From: Pseudoselenomonas ruminantium | GTDB taxonomy: Bacteria > Bacillota > Negativicutes > Selenomonadales > Selenomonadaceae | Assembly: GCA_002373045.1 (NCBI GenBank) | Contig: DFHU01000071.1 | Span: 1-12,419 of the forward strand | Reading direction: 5' to 3' | DNA: 12,419 nt | Shown here: piece by piece, positions 1 through 5,515 of the stretch | Numbering within the stretch: position 1 is the stretch's first letter | Layout of the letters: every line of letters starts with the position of its first letter | Made by a program: the position numbers and the translations under genes | Notes under the pieces: model-generated | What the model was told of the DNA's origin: nothing | Databases searched by the model: none | What the model saw: only the letters and a program-made list of their open reading frames with translations

Positions 1-96
1 GCCTTGTTGCGGCTGTGGCATTTGGCCCATATTATTCGGCATCGCCTGGCCTTGCTGTGGTTGTGGCGTTTGACCCATATTATTCGGCATTGCCTG
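1..96 (-). repeat. 48-bp in-frame tandem repeat (two units visible, continues off the edge)
   Basis: Bases 1-48 and 49-96 are two head-to-tail copies of one 48-bp unit, differing at six positions (7, 10, 13, 20, 25 and 43 of the unit). The unit encodes 16 residues, QAMPNNMGQ[TM]PQPQQG, at the C-terminal side of the minus-strand gene. Five of the six differences are silent in that frame; only Thr/Met changes. The array touches position 1, so its true length is unknown. Confidence 0.93.
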
Positions 97-789
97 CCCC
101 TGGGGAGATTGCATAATCTCGCCACTGCTTGCCGGGCGGGGCATAAAATACTGTACAAGCTGTTTGAGGAAATTAAGGGAATTTGTCTCCCCTGTTGGAA
201 GCTGCTGAACCATCCCCTGGGGTGCTAAAGCCAAAAGTAACTGTTGAACCTCTTTCGGTAGTTCAGCAAATGGTTTATTATCCAATAACTCAAAGGCAGC
301 TTTCGTCAAAAGTACCGGTTCTAAAGCAGGTCCCTGCTCCGTACTGGTCAGATTTTTCAAGTTGGTCAACAGCGCCTGCATGGTATCGCTGACTTCCATC
401 GTCATCCCACGTTCCATGAGTTTTCCCATTTGCGTCAACATCCGGGAAAAAGCACTCAGCTGTTCCATGGAAAAACGCTGGCTCTCCAACGTGCTGCCCA
501 ATCCTTGTGCCAAGGTTTCTTCCAGTGAGAAGGCCTGCTTCATGACATTTTTTATAAGCCGCTGCAAATCTTCAGGCATTTTTTCCACAGCATCCTTTTG
601 ATTGGTGGATATTTTTGCTAAAACACCTGCCATATCATCCACAGCATTTTGAATGGATACATTGGTTTTCGGGCTAAATGCCGCTGACGAACCGCCGCCA
701 TCACCACGGCGTCCAACACCATCTACGGATGGAGCTTGTGGTCTTTCTATGGGACGGACTCCTACATTCATTGATGCTTCCATTGGCAT
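1..789 (-). CDS. Uncharacterised Gln/Met/Pro-rich protein, third gene of the rbgA-rnhB operon (C-terminus cut by window edge)
   Basis: An uninterrupted minus-strand frame of 263 codons runs from an ATG at 789 to the window edge without a stop, so the 3' end is missing. An in-frame TGA lies three codons upstream (796-798) and an AAGGTG ribosome binding site sits about 9 nt before the ATG, which fixes the start (MPMEASMNVG). Residues 20-45 are Gly/Ser-rich and look disordered. Residues 45-215 are predicted helical and rich in Met, Leu and Gln, with repeated 'amphipathic helix' spacing. From 220 the chain becomes Pro/Gln/Met-rich and ends in two copies of QAMPNNMGQ[TM]PQPQQG. No signal peptide or membrane segment is visible. 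It starts 35 nt after rnhB and is probably co-transcribed. In Bacillus the gene after rnhB is ylqG, followed by the FlhB-like ylqH, so this may occupy the ylqG position; that is inference from order only. Function unknown. Confidence 0.82.
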   Translation of the reverse strand, partial: MPMEASMNVGVRPIERPQAPSVDGVGRRGDGGGSSAAFSPKTNVSIQNAVDDMAGVLAKISTNQKDAVEKMPEDLQRLIKNVMKQAFSLEETLAQGLGSTLESQRFSMEQLSAFSRMLTQMGKLMERGMTMEVSDTMQALLTNLKNLTSTEQGPALEPVLLTKAAFELLDNKPFAELPKEVQQLLLALAPQGMVQQLPTGETNSLNFLKQLVQYFMPRPASSGEIMQSPQGQAMPNNMGQTPQPQQGQAMPNNMGQMPQPQQG

Positions 790-824
790 TTCCCATCACA
801 CCTTCTCTACATTCTCAACATGGA

Positions 825-1613
825 TTAATACGGAATTTGCATACTTACATCCACCATGGAACGGATTGGCTCAAAAGACTTCCGATGTATTGGACAGGGC
901 CCATACTGGCGCAAAGCAGCGATATGCTCGGCCGTTCCATAGCCTTTATGATGTGCAAAGCCATATTCCGGATACTTTTTGTCGTACTCATCCATCAGGC
1001 GGTCACGATTGACCTTGGCGATAATGGAGGCCGCCGCGATGGAGGCCGATTTGGCATCGCCTTTGATAATGGACAGGGAAGGCACGTTCAGATTCTCCAG
1101 CTTCACCGCATCAATCAACACGGCCTGCGGCTCCTGTTCCAAGCCGAAAATGGATTCGTACATCCCATTAATCGTCGCTTGATAGATATTTACCCGGTCG
1201 ATGGTTTTGGCATCGACAAACACCGCTTTTACGGCAACGGCCTTAGCCATAATTTCATCGTAGAGTTCTTCCCTTACCTTGGCCGAAATCTTTTTCGAGT
1301 CGTTGATTTTCGGCAAGTACAGCTCATACGGCAGAATAACGGCCGCCACCGATACCGGGCCAGCCAACGGGCCACGGCCTGCTTCATCCACACCGGCAAC
1401 CAAATCACAACCCTTGGCCCAGAACTCCCGCTCATAGCTGTATAATTCGCTGACACGCAGTCTGTCCTGCTGCTCGCGCTGATAGCGGCGCACGAGCGTC
1501 CCCATCGCCTTGCGGCTGTCCTGCGCGCAGGCCGCCAAAAATTCTTCCGTCACCTGTCCCTGCGCAAAAAACTCCTCTACTTGTTTTATCGTATATTTGC
1601 TTAAATCATTCAC
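825..1613 (-). CDS. rnhB: Ribonuclease HII
   Basis: RNase HII cleaves the RNA strand of RNA/DNA hybrids and removes misincorporated ribonucleotides and primers in the cytoplasm. Numbering from the GTG at 1613 (262 aa), the catalytic acidic residues of the family are visible: D76 and E77 in VDEAGRGPLAGP, D168 in LIDA and D204 in KVNRD; the GRG substrate-recognition motif is at 79-81. KGDAKSASIAAASIIAKV follows the third acid as usual. The N-terminal ~65-residue extension is typical of Firmicute RnhB. The frame stays open upstream to an ATG at 1646 (273 aa), but that ATG has no ribosome binding site and would overlap rbgA by 41 nt. The GTG has GGTGA 8 nt upstream, gives an 8-nt coupled overlap with the rbgA stop, and matches where Bacillus RnhB begins. 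I therefore prefer 1613. Confidence 0.95.
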   Translation of the reverse strand: MNDLSKYTIKQVEEFFAQGQVTEEFLAACAQDSRKAMGTLVRRYQREQQDRLRVSELYSYEREFWAKGCDLVAGVDEAGRGPLAGPVSVAAVILPYELYLPKINDSKKISAKVREELYDEIMAKAVAVKAVFVDAKTIDRVNIYQATINGMYESIFGLEQEPQAVLIDAVKLENLNVPSLSIIKGDAKSASIAAASIIAKVNRDRLMDEYDKKYPEYGFAHHKGYGTAEHIAALRQYGPCPIHRKSFEPIRSMVDVSMQIPY

Positions 1614-2499
1614 TACTTTTTTCACCATCTTCTGCAGGAACTTCATCTAATGTCACAAGTCCGAGTTTTCCGGCACGGAATTCATTCAAGACGATATTCT
1701 GCGCTTTTTCCAAATCCACGACGCCGCCCTTTACAAGACAGCCCCGCTTGCGGCCGATAAGCTCCAAAATTTCCAGCCCGTCTTCCGGCACATCGCCTGT
1801 GAGCTTGAAGCGCTCGGCCAGCCGTTCTGGATAATCCCGGCGCATAATTCCCAACAGCAGGGCCGTCACCTTTTCCCTATCGTAAATATCGTCGTTGATG
1901 GCACCCGTAAAGGCCAGCTTTAAGCCCACGGTCTGGTCTTCAAACTTGGGCCAAAGGATACCCGGCGTATCCAAAAGGTCAAGGTTCGTACCAATTTTAA
2001 TCCACTGCTTCGCGCGGGTCACACCAGGCTTATCGGCAGCCTTGGCCTTTACAGCGCCGGCCAGACGGTTAATCAACGAGGATTTGCCCACATTGGGAAT
2101 ACCTAATATCATACAGCGGGCAGCCCGCGGCTTTGCGCCCTTGCTGACAAATTTTTCCGTCTTGGGACGAGCCAAATCTTCAGCCACCTTTACGAGCTGT
2201 TTCATGCCCTTGCCCTTCATGGAGTCGATGGCAACCGCCGGCACATTCTGACGCTTGAAGTAATCCAGCCATTTTTTCGTGCTCGCACTATCGGCGAGGT
2301 CCGCTTTATTCAGGGCAATCATACGCGGCTTGCCCTTGATGATTTCCGCCAGCATGGGATTGGCACTACTCAAAGGAATTCGCGCATCCAAGAGTTCAAT
2401 GACCACATCCACCAGTTTCAAATTTTCCTCAATCAGCCGCTGGGCTTTTTTCATATGCCCCGGGAACCATTGCAAATTGGGGATATCTTGTTTTTCCAT
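1606..2499 (-). CDS. rbgA: Ribosome biogenesis GTPase RbgA (YlqF), late 50S assembly factor
   Basis: RbgA is a circularly permuted GTPase that binds the immature 50S subunit and drives its late maturation. The permuted motif order is clear in this 297-aa protein: the N-terminal QWFPGHM signature (10-16), G4 NKAD (64-67), G5-like DSMKGKG (92-98), then the P-loop GIPNVGKSS (133-141), the G2 Thr in PGVTRAKQW (T161) and G3 DTPG (177-180). The remaining ~115 residues form the C-terminal RNA-binding domain. Length matches the family. The ATG at 2499 follows AGAGGAGAAC with a good spacing. It leads the operon rbgA-rnhB-unknown and overlaps the start of rnhB. An extended -10 promoter lies about 40 nt upstream. 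Confidence 0.97.
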   Translation of the reverse strand: MEKQDIPNLQWFPGHMKKAQRLIEENLKLVDVVIELLDARIPLSSANPMLAEIIKGKPRMIALNKADLADSASTKKWLDYFKRQNVPAVAIDSMKGKGMKQLVKVAEDLARPKTEKFVSKGAKPRAARCMILGIPNVGKSSLINRLAGAVKAKAADKPGVTRAKQWIKIGTNLDLLDTPGILWPKFEDQTVGLKLAFTGAINDDIYDREKVTALLLGIMRRDYPERLAERFKLTGDVPEDGLEILELIGRKRGCLVKGGVVDLEKAQNIVLNEFRAGKLGLVTLDEVPAEDGEKSSE

Positions 2500-2537
2500 T
2501 AATACGTTCTCCTCTTACATCAATATCTATGCTCACT

Positions 2538-2546
2538 ATTGTACCA
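2538..2546 (-). promoter_or_regulatory. Extended -10 promoter of the rbgA operon
   Basis: On the minus strand TGGTACAAT forms an extended -10 (TGn plus TACAAT). The -35 region is only a T-run with no good hexamer. Transcription would start near 2531, leaving a leader of about 30 nt that contains the AGAGGAGA ribosome binding site of rbgA. It faces away from the tRNA promoter. Confidence 0.6.
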
Positions 2547-2559
2547 TATTTCCCTGCTG

Positions 2560-2588
2560 AAAAAAATTTAGAAAAAAAATTAAAAAAC
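2560..2588. promoter_or_regulatory. A-tract region between divergent promoters (UP-element-like)
   Basis: Three phased A-runs (7, 8 and 6 A) separated by short TTT/TTA steps end four bases before the tRNA -35 box. Such AT-rich DNA directly upstream of a stable-RNA promoter commonly binds the RNA polymerase alpha subunit. The role here is inferred from position and composition. Confidence 0.5.
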
Positions 2589-2591
2589 CTG

Positions 2592-2620
2592 TTGACAAGC
2601 AGCCGTCTATCCCGTATACT
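2592..2620 (+). promoter_or_regulatory. Strong sigma-A promoter of the tRNA-Ala gene
   Basis: A consensus -35 TTGACA (2592-2597) and a -10 TATACT (2615-2620) are separated by exactly 17 bp. The predicted start is near 2627, about 27 nt before the mature tRNA. The box quality fits a stable-RNA promoter. Confidence 0.88.
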
Positions 2621-2653
2621 AATACTCGTTGATGACGCACAAGCGAACATCAC

Positions 2654-2729
<76 letters not shown>

Positions 2730-2740
2730 TTTGAACTCCT

Positions 2741-2770
2741 AACGGTCACATTTTGTGGCCGTTTTATTTG
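2741..2770 (+). terminator. Rho-independent terminator of tRNA-Ala
   Basis: AACGGTCACA (2741-2750) pairs with TGTGGCCGTT (2754-2763) over 10 bp with one G-U pair and a 3-nt loop, followed by a T-rich tract. It lies 11 nt after the tRNA CCA end. Confidence 0.88.
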
Positions 2771-2792
2771 TATGGTGCATGTCAGAAAATTA

Positions 2793-2821
2793 TTGACTTT
2801 ATGTTTATTCTGTGATATCAT
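2793..2821 (+). promoter_or_regulatory. Sigma-A promoter of the unassigned RNA unit
   Basis: TTGACT (2793-2798) and TATCAT (2816-2821) are spaced by 17 bp, each one to two mismatches from consensus. It lies just after the tRNA terminator and just before the structured stretch, so that stretch appears to have its own transcription start near 2828. Confidence 0.6.
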
Positions 2822-2827
2822 TAATCC

Positions 2828-3022
2828 AAGCTAAAGGTTGAACAGACCGGAAATGGTAATAGCTAGCCGTAGGGAAGTTCAAACTTGGCAACATCTTTGG
2901 CTCGTGAAGGAGGGGAGTCCAATGGGCCCGTAAGATTGGTACCCATAAACAAGATGAAAACAGAATATATGATAAACAACTAGCAGCTTGACCATAAGAG
3001 GAAAGCTGCTAGTTTTCTATTT
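2828..3022 (+). ncRNA. Unassigned structured RNA of about 195 nt (stand-alone ncRNA or leader of the IMPDH gene)
   Basis: The stretch between the promoter at 2793-2821 and the terminator at 2978-3022 has no credible reading frame but many complementary segments: CCAAG 2826-2830 with CTTGG 2884-2888; TTGAAC 2838-2843 with GTTCAA 2877-2882 directly inside it; CATCTT 2892-2897 with AAGATG 2951-2956; ATGGG 2922-2926 with CCCAT 2942-2946. The bulged CTAAAG at 2831-2836 can also pair with CTTTGG at 2895-2900, suggesting a pseudoknot or an alternative fold. Promoter plus structure plus terminator suggests either a free small RNA (the length would suit 6S RNA) or a riboswitch-like leader ending in an attenuator 145 nt ahead of the IMPDH gene. 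It matches no family I can recall; both ends are approximate. Confidence 0.5.
2978..3022 (+). terminator. Strong Rho-independent terminator ending the unassigned RNA
   Basis: AACTAGCAGCTT (2978-2989) pairs perfectly over 12 bp with AAGCTGCTAGTT (3003-3014) around a 13-nt loop, followed by TTCTATTT. It would end the transcript begun near 2828, or act as an attenuator for the IMPDH gene if that transcript continues. Confidence 0.9.
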
Positions 3023-3057
3023 AATTGTAAAGTTGTAACATAAATTTTATTTTCCGA

Positions 3058-3087
3058 TTGACAGCCCCCCGCCCGATATATTAAGAT
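3058..3087 (+). promoter_or_regulatory. Possible promoter of the IMPDH gene
   Basis: A perfect -35 TTGACA (3058-3063) is followed at 18 bp by TAAGAT (3082-3087), a weak -10. An alternative TATAAC (3087-3092) is too far downstream. Transcription from here would give a leader of about 75 nt in which I see no terminator-like hairpin. The weak -10 leaves open that the gene is also read from the upstream RNA promoter. Confidence 0.4.
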
Positions 3088-3166
3088 ATAACACAATATA
3101 CATGACGGCAACGGCCGCCTGTAAAGCTTTCCACAATATGAACATCTACAGAAAGAAGGGGTTAAG

Positions 3167-4675
3167 TTGGCATTCTATTTTGAAGAACCATCACACACTT
3201 TTGGCGAGTATCTCCTCGTTCCCGGCTATTCCTCGGACAAATGCATTCCGGCAAACGTCTCCTTGAAGACACCGCTGGTTAAGTTCCGCAAGGGCGAGGA
3301 ACCGAAGATTACCATGAACATCCCCATGACCTCTGCCATCATGCAGGCGGTTTCCGATGACAACATGGCTATCGCACTGGCCAAAGAAGGCGGTGTGTCC
3401 TTCATTTATGGCTCACAGAGTATCGAAGATGAAGCCGCTATGGTTTCCCGGGTAAAACATTATAAATCCGGTTTTGTCAGCAGTGACTCCAACATCAAGC
3501 CCTCCACTACTCTGGGCGAAATTTTAGACCTGCTGCAGGATACGGGGCACTCCACGATGGCTGTTACGGAAGACGGCACGGCTAACGGCAAACTTTTGGG
3601 TATCGTAACCAGCCGTGATTACCGCGTTTCCCGTATGTCCATGGACACACCGGCCAGCGAATTCATGACGGCTTTTGAAAATCTGATTTATGCCAAGGCA
3701 GAAGAAGTTACCACCATTGGTCAGGCCAACGATATCATCTGGGAAAACAAACTCAACATGCTCCCGATTATCGACAAGAACCAGCGCCTGCGTTACATGG
3801 TCTTCCGCAAAGATTACAATGCCAACAAAGACAATGAGCTCGAACTCATTGACGAAAACAAGCGCTATATCGTCGGTGCCGGTATCAACACCCGCGACTA
3901 TGCAGAACGCGTACCTGCCCTCTTAAAGGCCGGTGCAGACGTCCTCTGCATTGACTCCTCGGAAGGTTTCTCCGAATGGCAGCGCATCACCCTCAAATAC
4001 ATCCATGAAAACTTCGGCGAAGATGTCAAAGTCGGTGCCGGCAACGTGGTTGATGGCGAAGGTTTCCGCTTCCTGGCTGAAGCTGGCGCAGACTTCATCA
4101 AAGTCGGCATTGGCGGCGGCTCCATCTGCATCACCCGCGAAACCAAGGGTATCGGCCGCGGCCAGGCAACAGCTCTCATCGATGTCTGCCGTGAACGCGA
4201 TAAGTACTATGAAGAAACAGGCATCTACATCCCCGTATGCTCTGATGGCGGTATCGTTCACGACTACCACATGACTTTGGCTCTGGCCATGGGTGCAGAT
4301 TTCCTGATGCTCGGCCGCTACTTCTCCCGCTTTGACGAAAGTCCGACGGACAAGGTCAAAGTCAACGGCACCTACTACAAGGAATACTGGGGCGAAGGTT
4401 CCAACCGTGCCCGCAACTGGCAGCGCTACGATTTGGGCGGCGCCAAGAAGCTCTCCTTCGAAGAAGGCGTTGACTCCTATGTTCCTTACGCCGGCCCCCT
4501 GAAAGACAATGTCGGCACGACGCTGGCCAAGATTCGCAGCACCATGTGCAACTGTGGTTCGCTGTCCCTGCCGGAATTCCGCGATAAGGCAAAACTCACG
4601 CTGGTATCGGCAACCAGTATCGTGGAAGGCGGTTCCCATGACGTAATCCTGCGCGACCGTTTGGGCAGAGATTAA
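3167..4675 (+). CDS. guaB: IMP dehydrogenase, Tritrichomonas-like type
   Basis: It oxidises IMP to XMP with NAD+, the committed step of guanine nucleotide synthesis in the cytosol. The 502-aa protein has the catalytic TIM barrel split by a CBS-domain pair (about 95-220). The active-site loop GGGSICITRETKGIGRGQ carries the nucleophile C321; D263 (CIDSS) and D360 (CSDGG) fit the NAD and IMP ligands; the flap carries R420-Y421 in WQRYDLGG. Instead of the usual bacterial YRGMGS segment it has YFSRFDESPT and an insertion, and nearly every motif resembles the IMPDH of the parasite Tritrichomonas foetus, whose C319 and R418-Y419 align with an offset of two. The start is TTG at 3167, preceded by GAAGGGG and matching the Tritrichomonas N-terminus. 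The gene is monocistronic, with a terminator directly after it. Confidence 0.95.
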   Translation: MAFYFEEPSHTFGEYLLVPGYSSDKCIPANVSLKTPLVKFRKGEEPKITMNIPMTSAIMQAVSDDNMAIALAKEGGVSFIYGSQSIEDEAAMVSRVKHYKSGFVSSDSNIKPSTTLGEILDLLQDTGHSTMAVTEDGTANGKLLGIVTSRDYRVSRMSMDTPASEFMTAFENLIYAKAEEVTTIGQANDIIWENKLNMLPIIDKNQRLRYMVFRKDYNANKDNELELIDENKRYIVGAGINTRDYAERVPALLKAGADVLCIDSSEGFSEWQRITLKYIHENFGEDVKVGAGNVVDGEGFRFLAEAGADFIKVGIGGGSICITRETKGIGRGQATALIDVCRERDKYYEETGIYIPVCSDGGIVHDYHMTLALAMGADFLMLGRYFSRFDESPTDKVKVNGTYYKEYWGEGSNRARNWQRYDLGGAKKLSFEEGVDSYVPYAGPLKDNVGTTLAKIRSTMCNCGSLSLPEFRDKAKLTLVSATSIVEGGSHDVILRDRLGRD

Positions 4676-4698
4676 TCTTTGACAAAATAATAATCCTA

Positions 4699-4738
4699 AG
4701 CCCTGTTGGCAGTTTACTCCTGCCAGCAGGGCTTTTTC
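4699..4738 (+). terminator. Rho-independent terminator of guaB
   Basis: AGCCCTGTTGGCAG (4699-4712) pairs over 14 bp, one G-U, with CTGCCAGCAGGGCT (4720-4733) around a 7-nt loop, followed by a run of five T. It lies 23 nt after the guaB stop. Confidence 0.95.
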
Positions 4739-4767
4739 TAATTTAATGGTAATCTTTCCCGCATTCG

Positions 4768-4776
4768 TGTTATACT
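4768..4776 (+). promoter_or_regulatory. Extended -10 promoter of the VTT-protein/phosphoesterase operon
   Basis: TGTTATACT carries the TGn extension and a near-consensus -10 (TATACT, 4771-4776). The -35 position (GGTAAT at 17 bp) is poor, which an extended -10 can tolerate. The start would be near 4783, about 30 nt before the TTG start codon at 4814. Confidence 0.6.
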
Positions 4777-4813
4777 AAAAACATAAATGCAACACCATCT
4801 AGGAGGAATCGCT

Positions 4814-5509
4814 TTGCAATTCACGAAATCGTTAAAAGTCGTAAAACTGGGGGCACTGGCCGCCATTGTTTTGCTGTTTGTCATCATCCATCTGCTCAAT
4901 CCAGCCTTCCTGCCCCATATGTGCGGACTGCTGGCCCGCGGAGATATTCAGGAAACAGCGGATTACATTGCCTCCTTTGGTTCCGGAGCAGTAGTGTTCA
5001 GCTTCCTGCTGACTCTCTTTGTCAACGCGCTGGGCTTTCCGCCCGCCATCATCTTTTCCACCGCCAATACGCTGATTTTCGGCATTGGCTGGGGCATCTT
5101 TATCTCAGTTGTCGCCGAGACCGTTGGCGTAGCCATCAGCTTTATCCTGCTGCGCTTTTTCTTCCGGGAAGCCGCAGAAAAAATCATCAGCCGCAACAAG
5201 ACCCTGGCGAACCTGGACAAGTACAGCGGCAGCCGTGGCTTTGTGGTCATGCTGATTGCCCGCATGGTGCCCTATCTGCCGTCCGTGATGCTGAACGCCA
5301 TCGGCGCCCTCTCGGCTATGCGATTCCGCGATTACGTCATCGCCTCTTTTGTCGGCAAATTTCCCTCTACCGGCATTGAAGCCATCATCGGCCACGATGC
5401 CATAACCCAACAGGAAGACCCGACCCGCATGATTGTGGTCATTATCTTTGCCATCGTGCTTATTGTTGGTGCATGGCTTTATGAACGCCATGAACAAAGA
5501 AAGAAGTGA
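4814..5509 (+). CDS. VTT-domain (TVP38/TMEM64, DedA-like) integral membrane protein
   Basis: A 231-aa, very hydrophobic protein with membrane segments near residues 11-29, 57-75, 77-95, 96-116, 142-160 and 205-223. The central part (about 65-185) has the look of the VTT/SNARE-associated family: NALGFPPAIIF, then a Gly-rich helix pair, a basic loop, and LIARMVPYLP with the conserved Arg-x-x-Pro (R150, P153). Proteins of this family are thought to move lipids, including undecaprenyl phosphate, across the membrane; the substrate here cannot be read from sequence. The reading frame begins at an ATG at 4787, but AGGAGG at 4801-4806 lies inside that version and is 7 nt before a TTG at 4814, so the TTG start is chosen. 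The basic tail ERHEQRKK is probably cytoplasmic. The next gene begins 6 nt after its stop. Confidence 0.85.
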   Translation: MQFTKSLKVVKLGALAAIVLLFVIIHLLNPAFLPHMCGLLARGDIQETADYIASFGSGAVVFSFLLTLFVNALGFPPAIIFSTANTLIFGIGWGIFISVVAETVGVAISFILLRFFFREAAEKIISRNKTLANLDKYSGSRGFVVMLIARMVPYLPSVMLNAIGALSAMRFRDYVIASFVGKFPSTGIEAIIGHDAITQQEDPTRMIVVIIFAIVLIVGAWLYERHEQRKK

Positions 5510-5515
5510 GTTAAC

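Noticed and set aside
678..1445. 255-aa plus-strand frame opposite rnhB and the left-edge gene
   Set aside because: Shadow of the minus-strand operon; it spans two genes and their spacer, with no plausible protein features.
2838..2880. Resemblance of CCGGAAATGG to the SRP RNA tetraloop region
   Set aside because: The loop is not a GGAA tetraloop closed by the usual pairs, and the flanking conserved internal loop is absent.
2844..2882. Resemblance of CGTAGGGAAG and TAAT to the 3' half of a TPP riboswitch
   Set aside because: The required 5' half (GGGG element and CUGAGA) is missing upstream, and the bases around TAAT do not form the needed stem.
3923..4639. 238-aa minus-strand frame inside guaB
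   Set aside because: Antisense shadow of a highly conserved gene; composition is that of reversed codons and there is no start signal.
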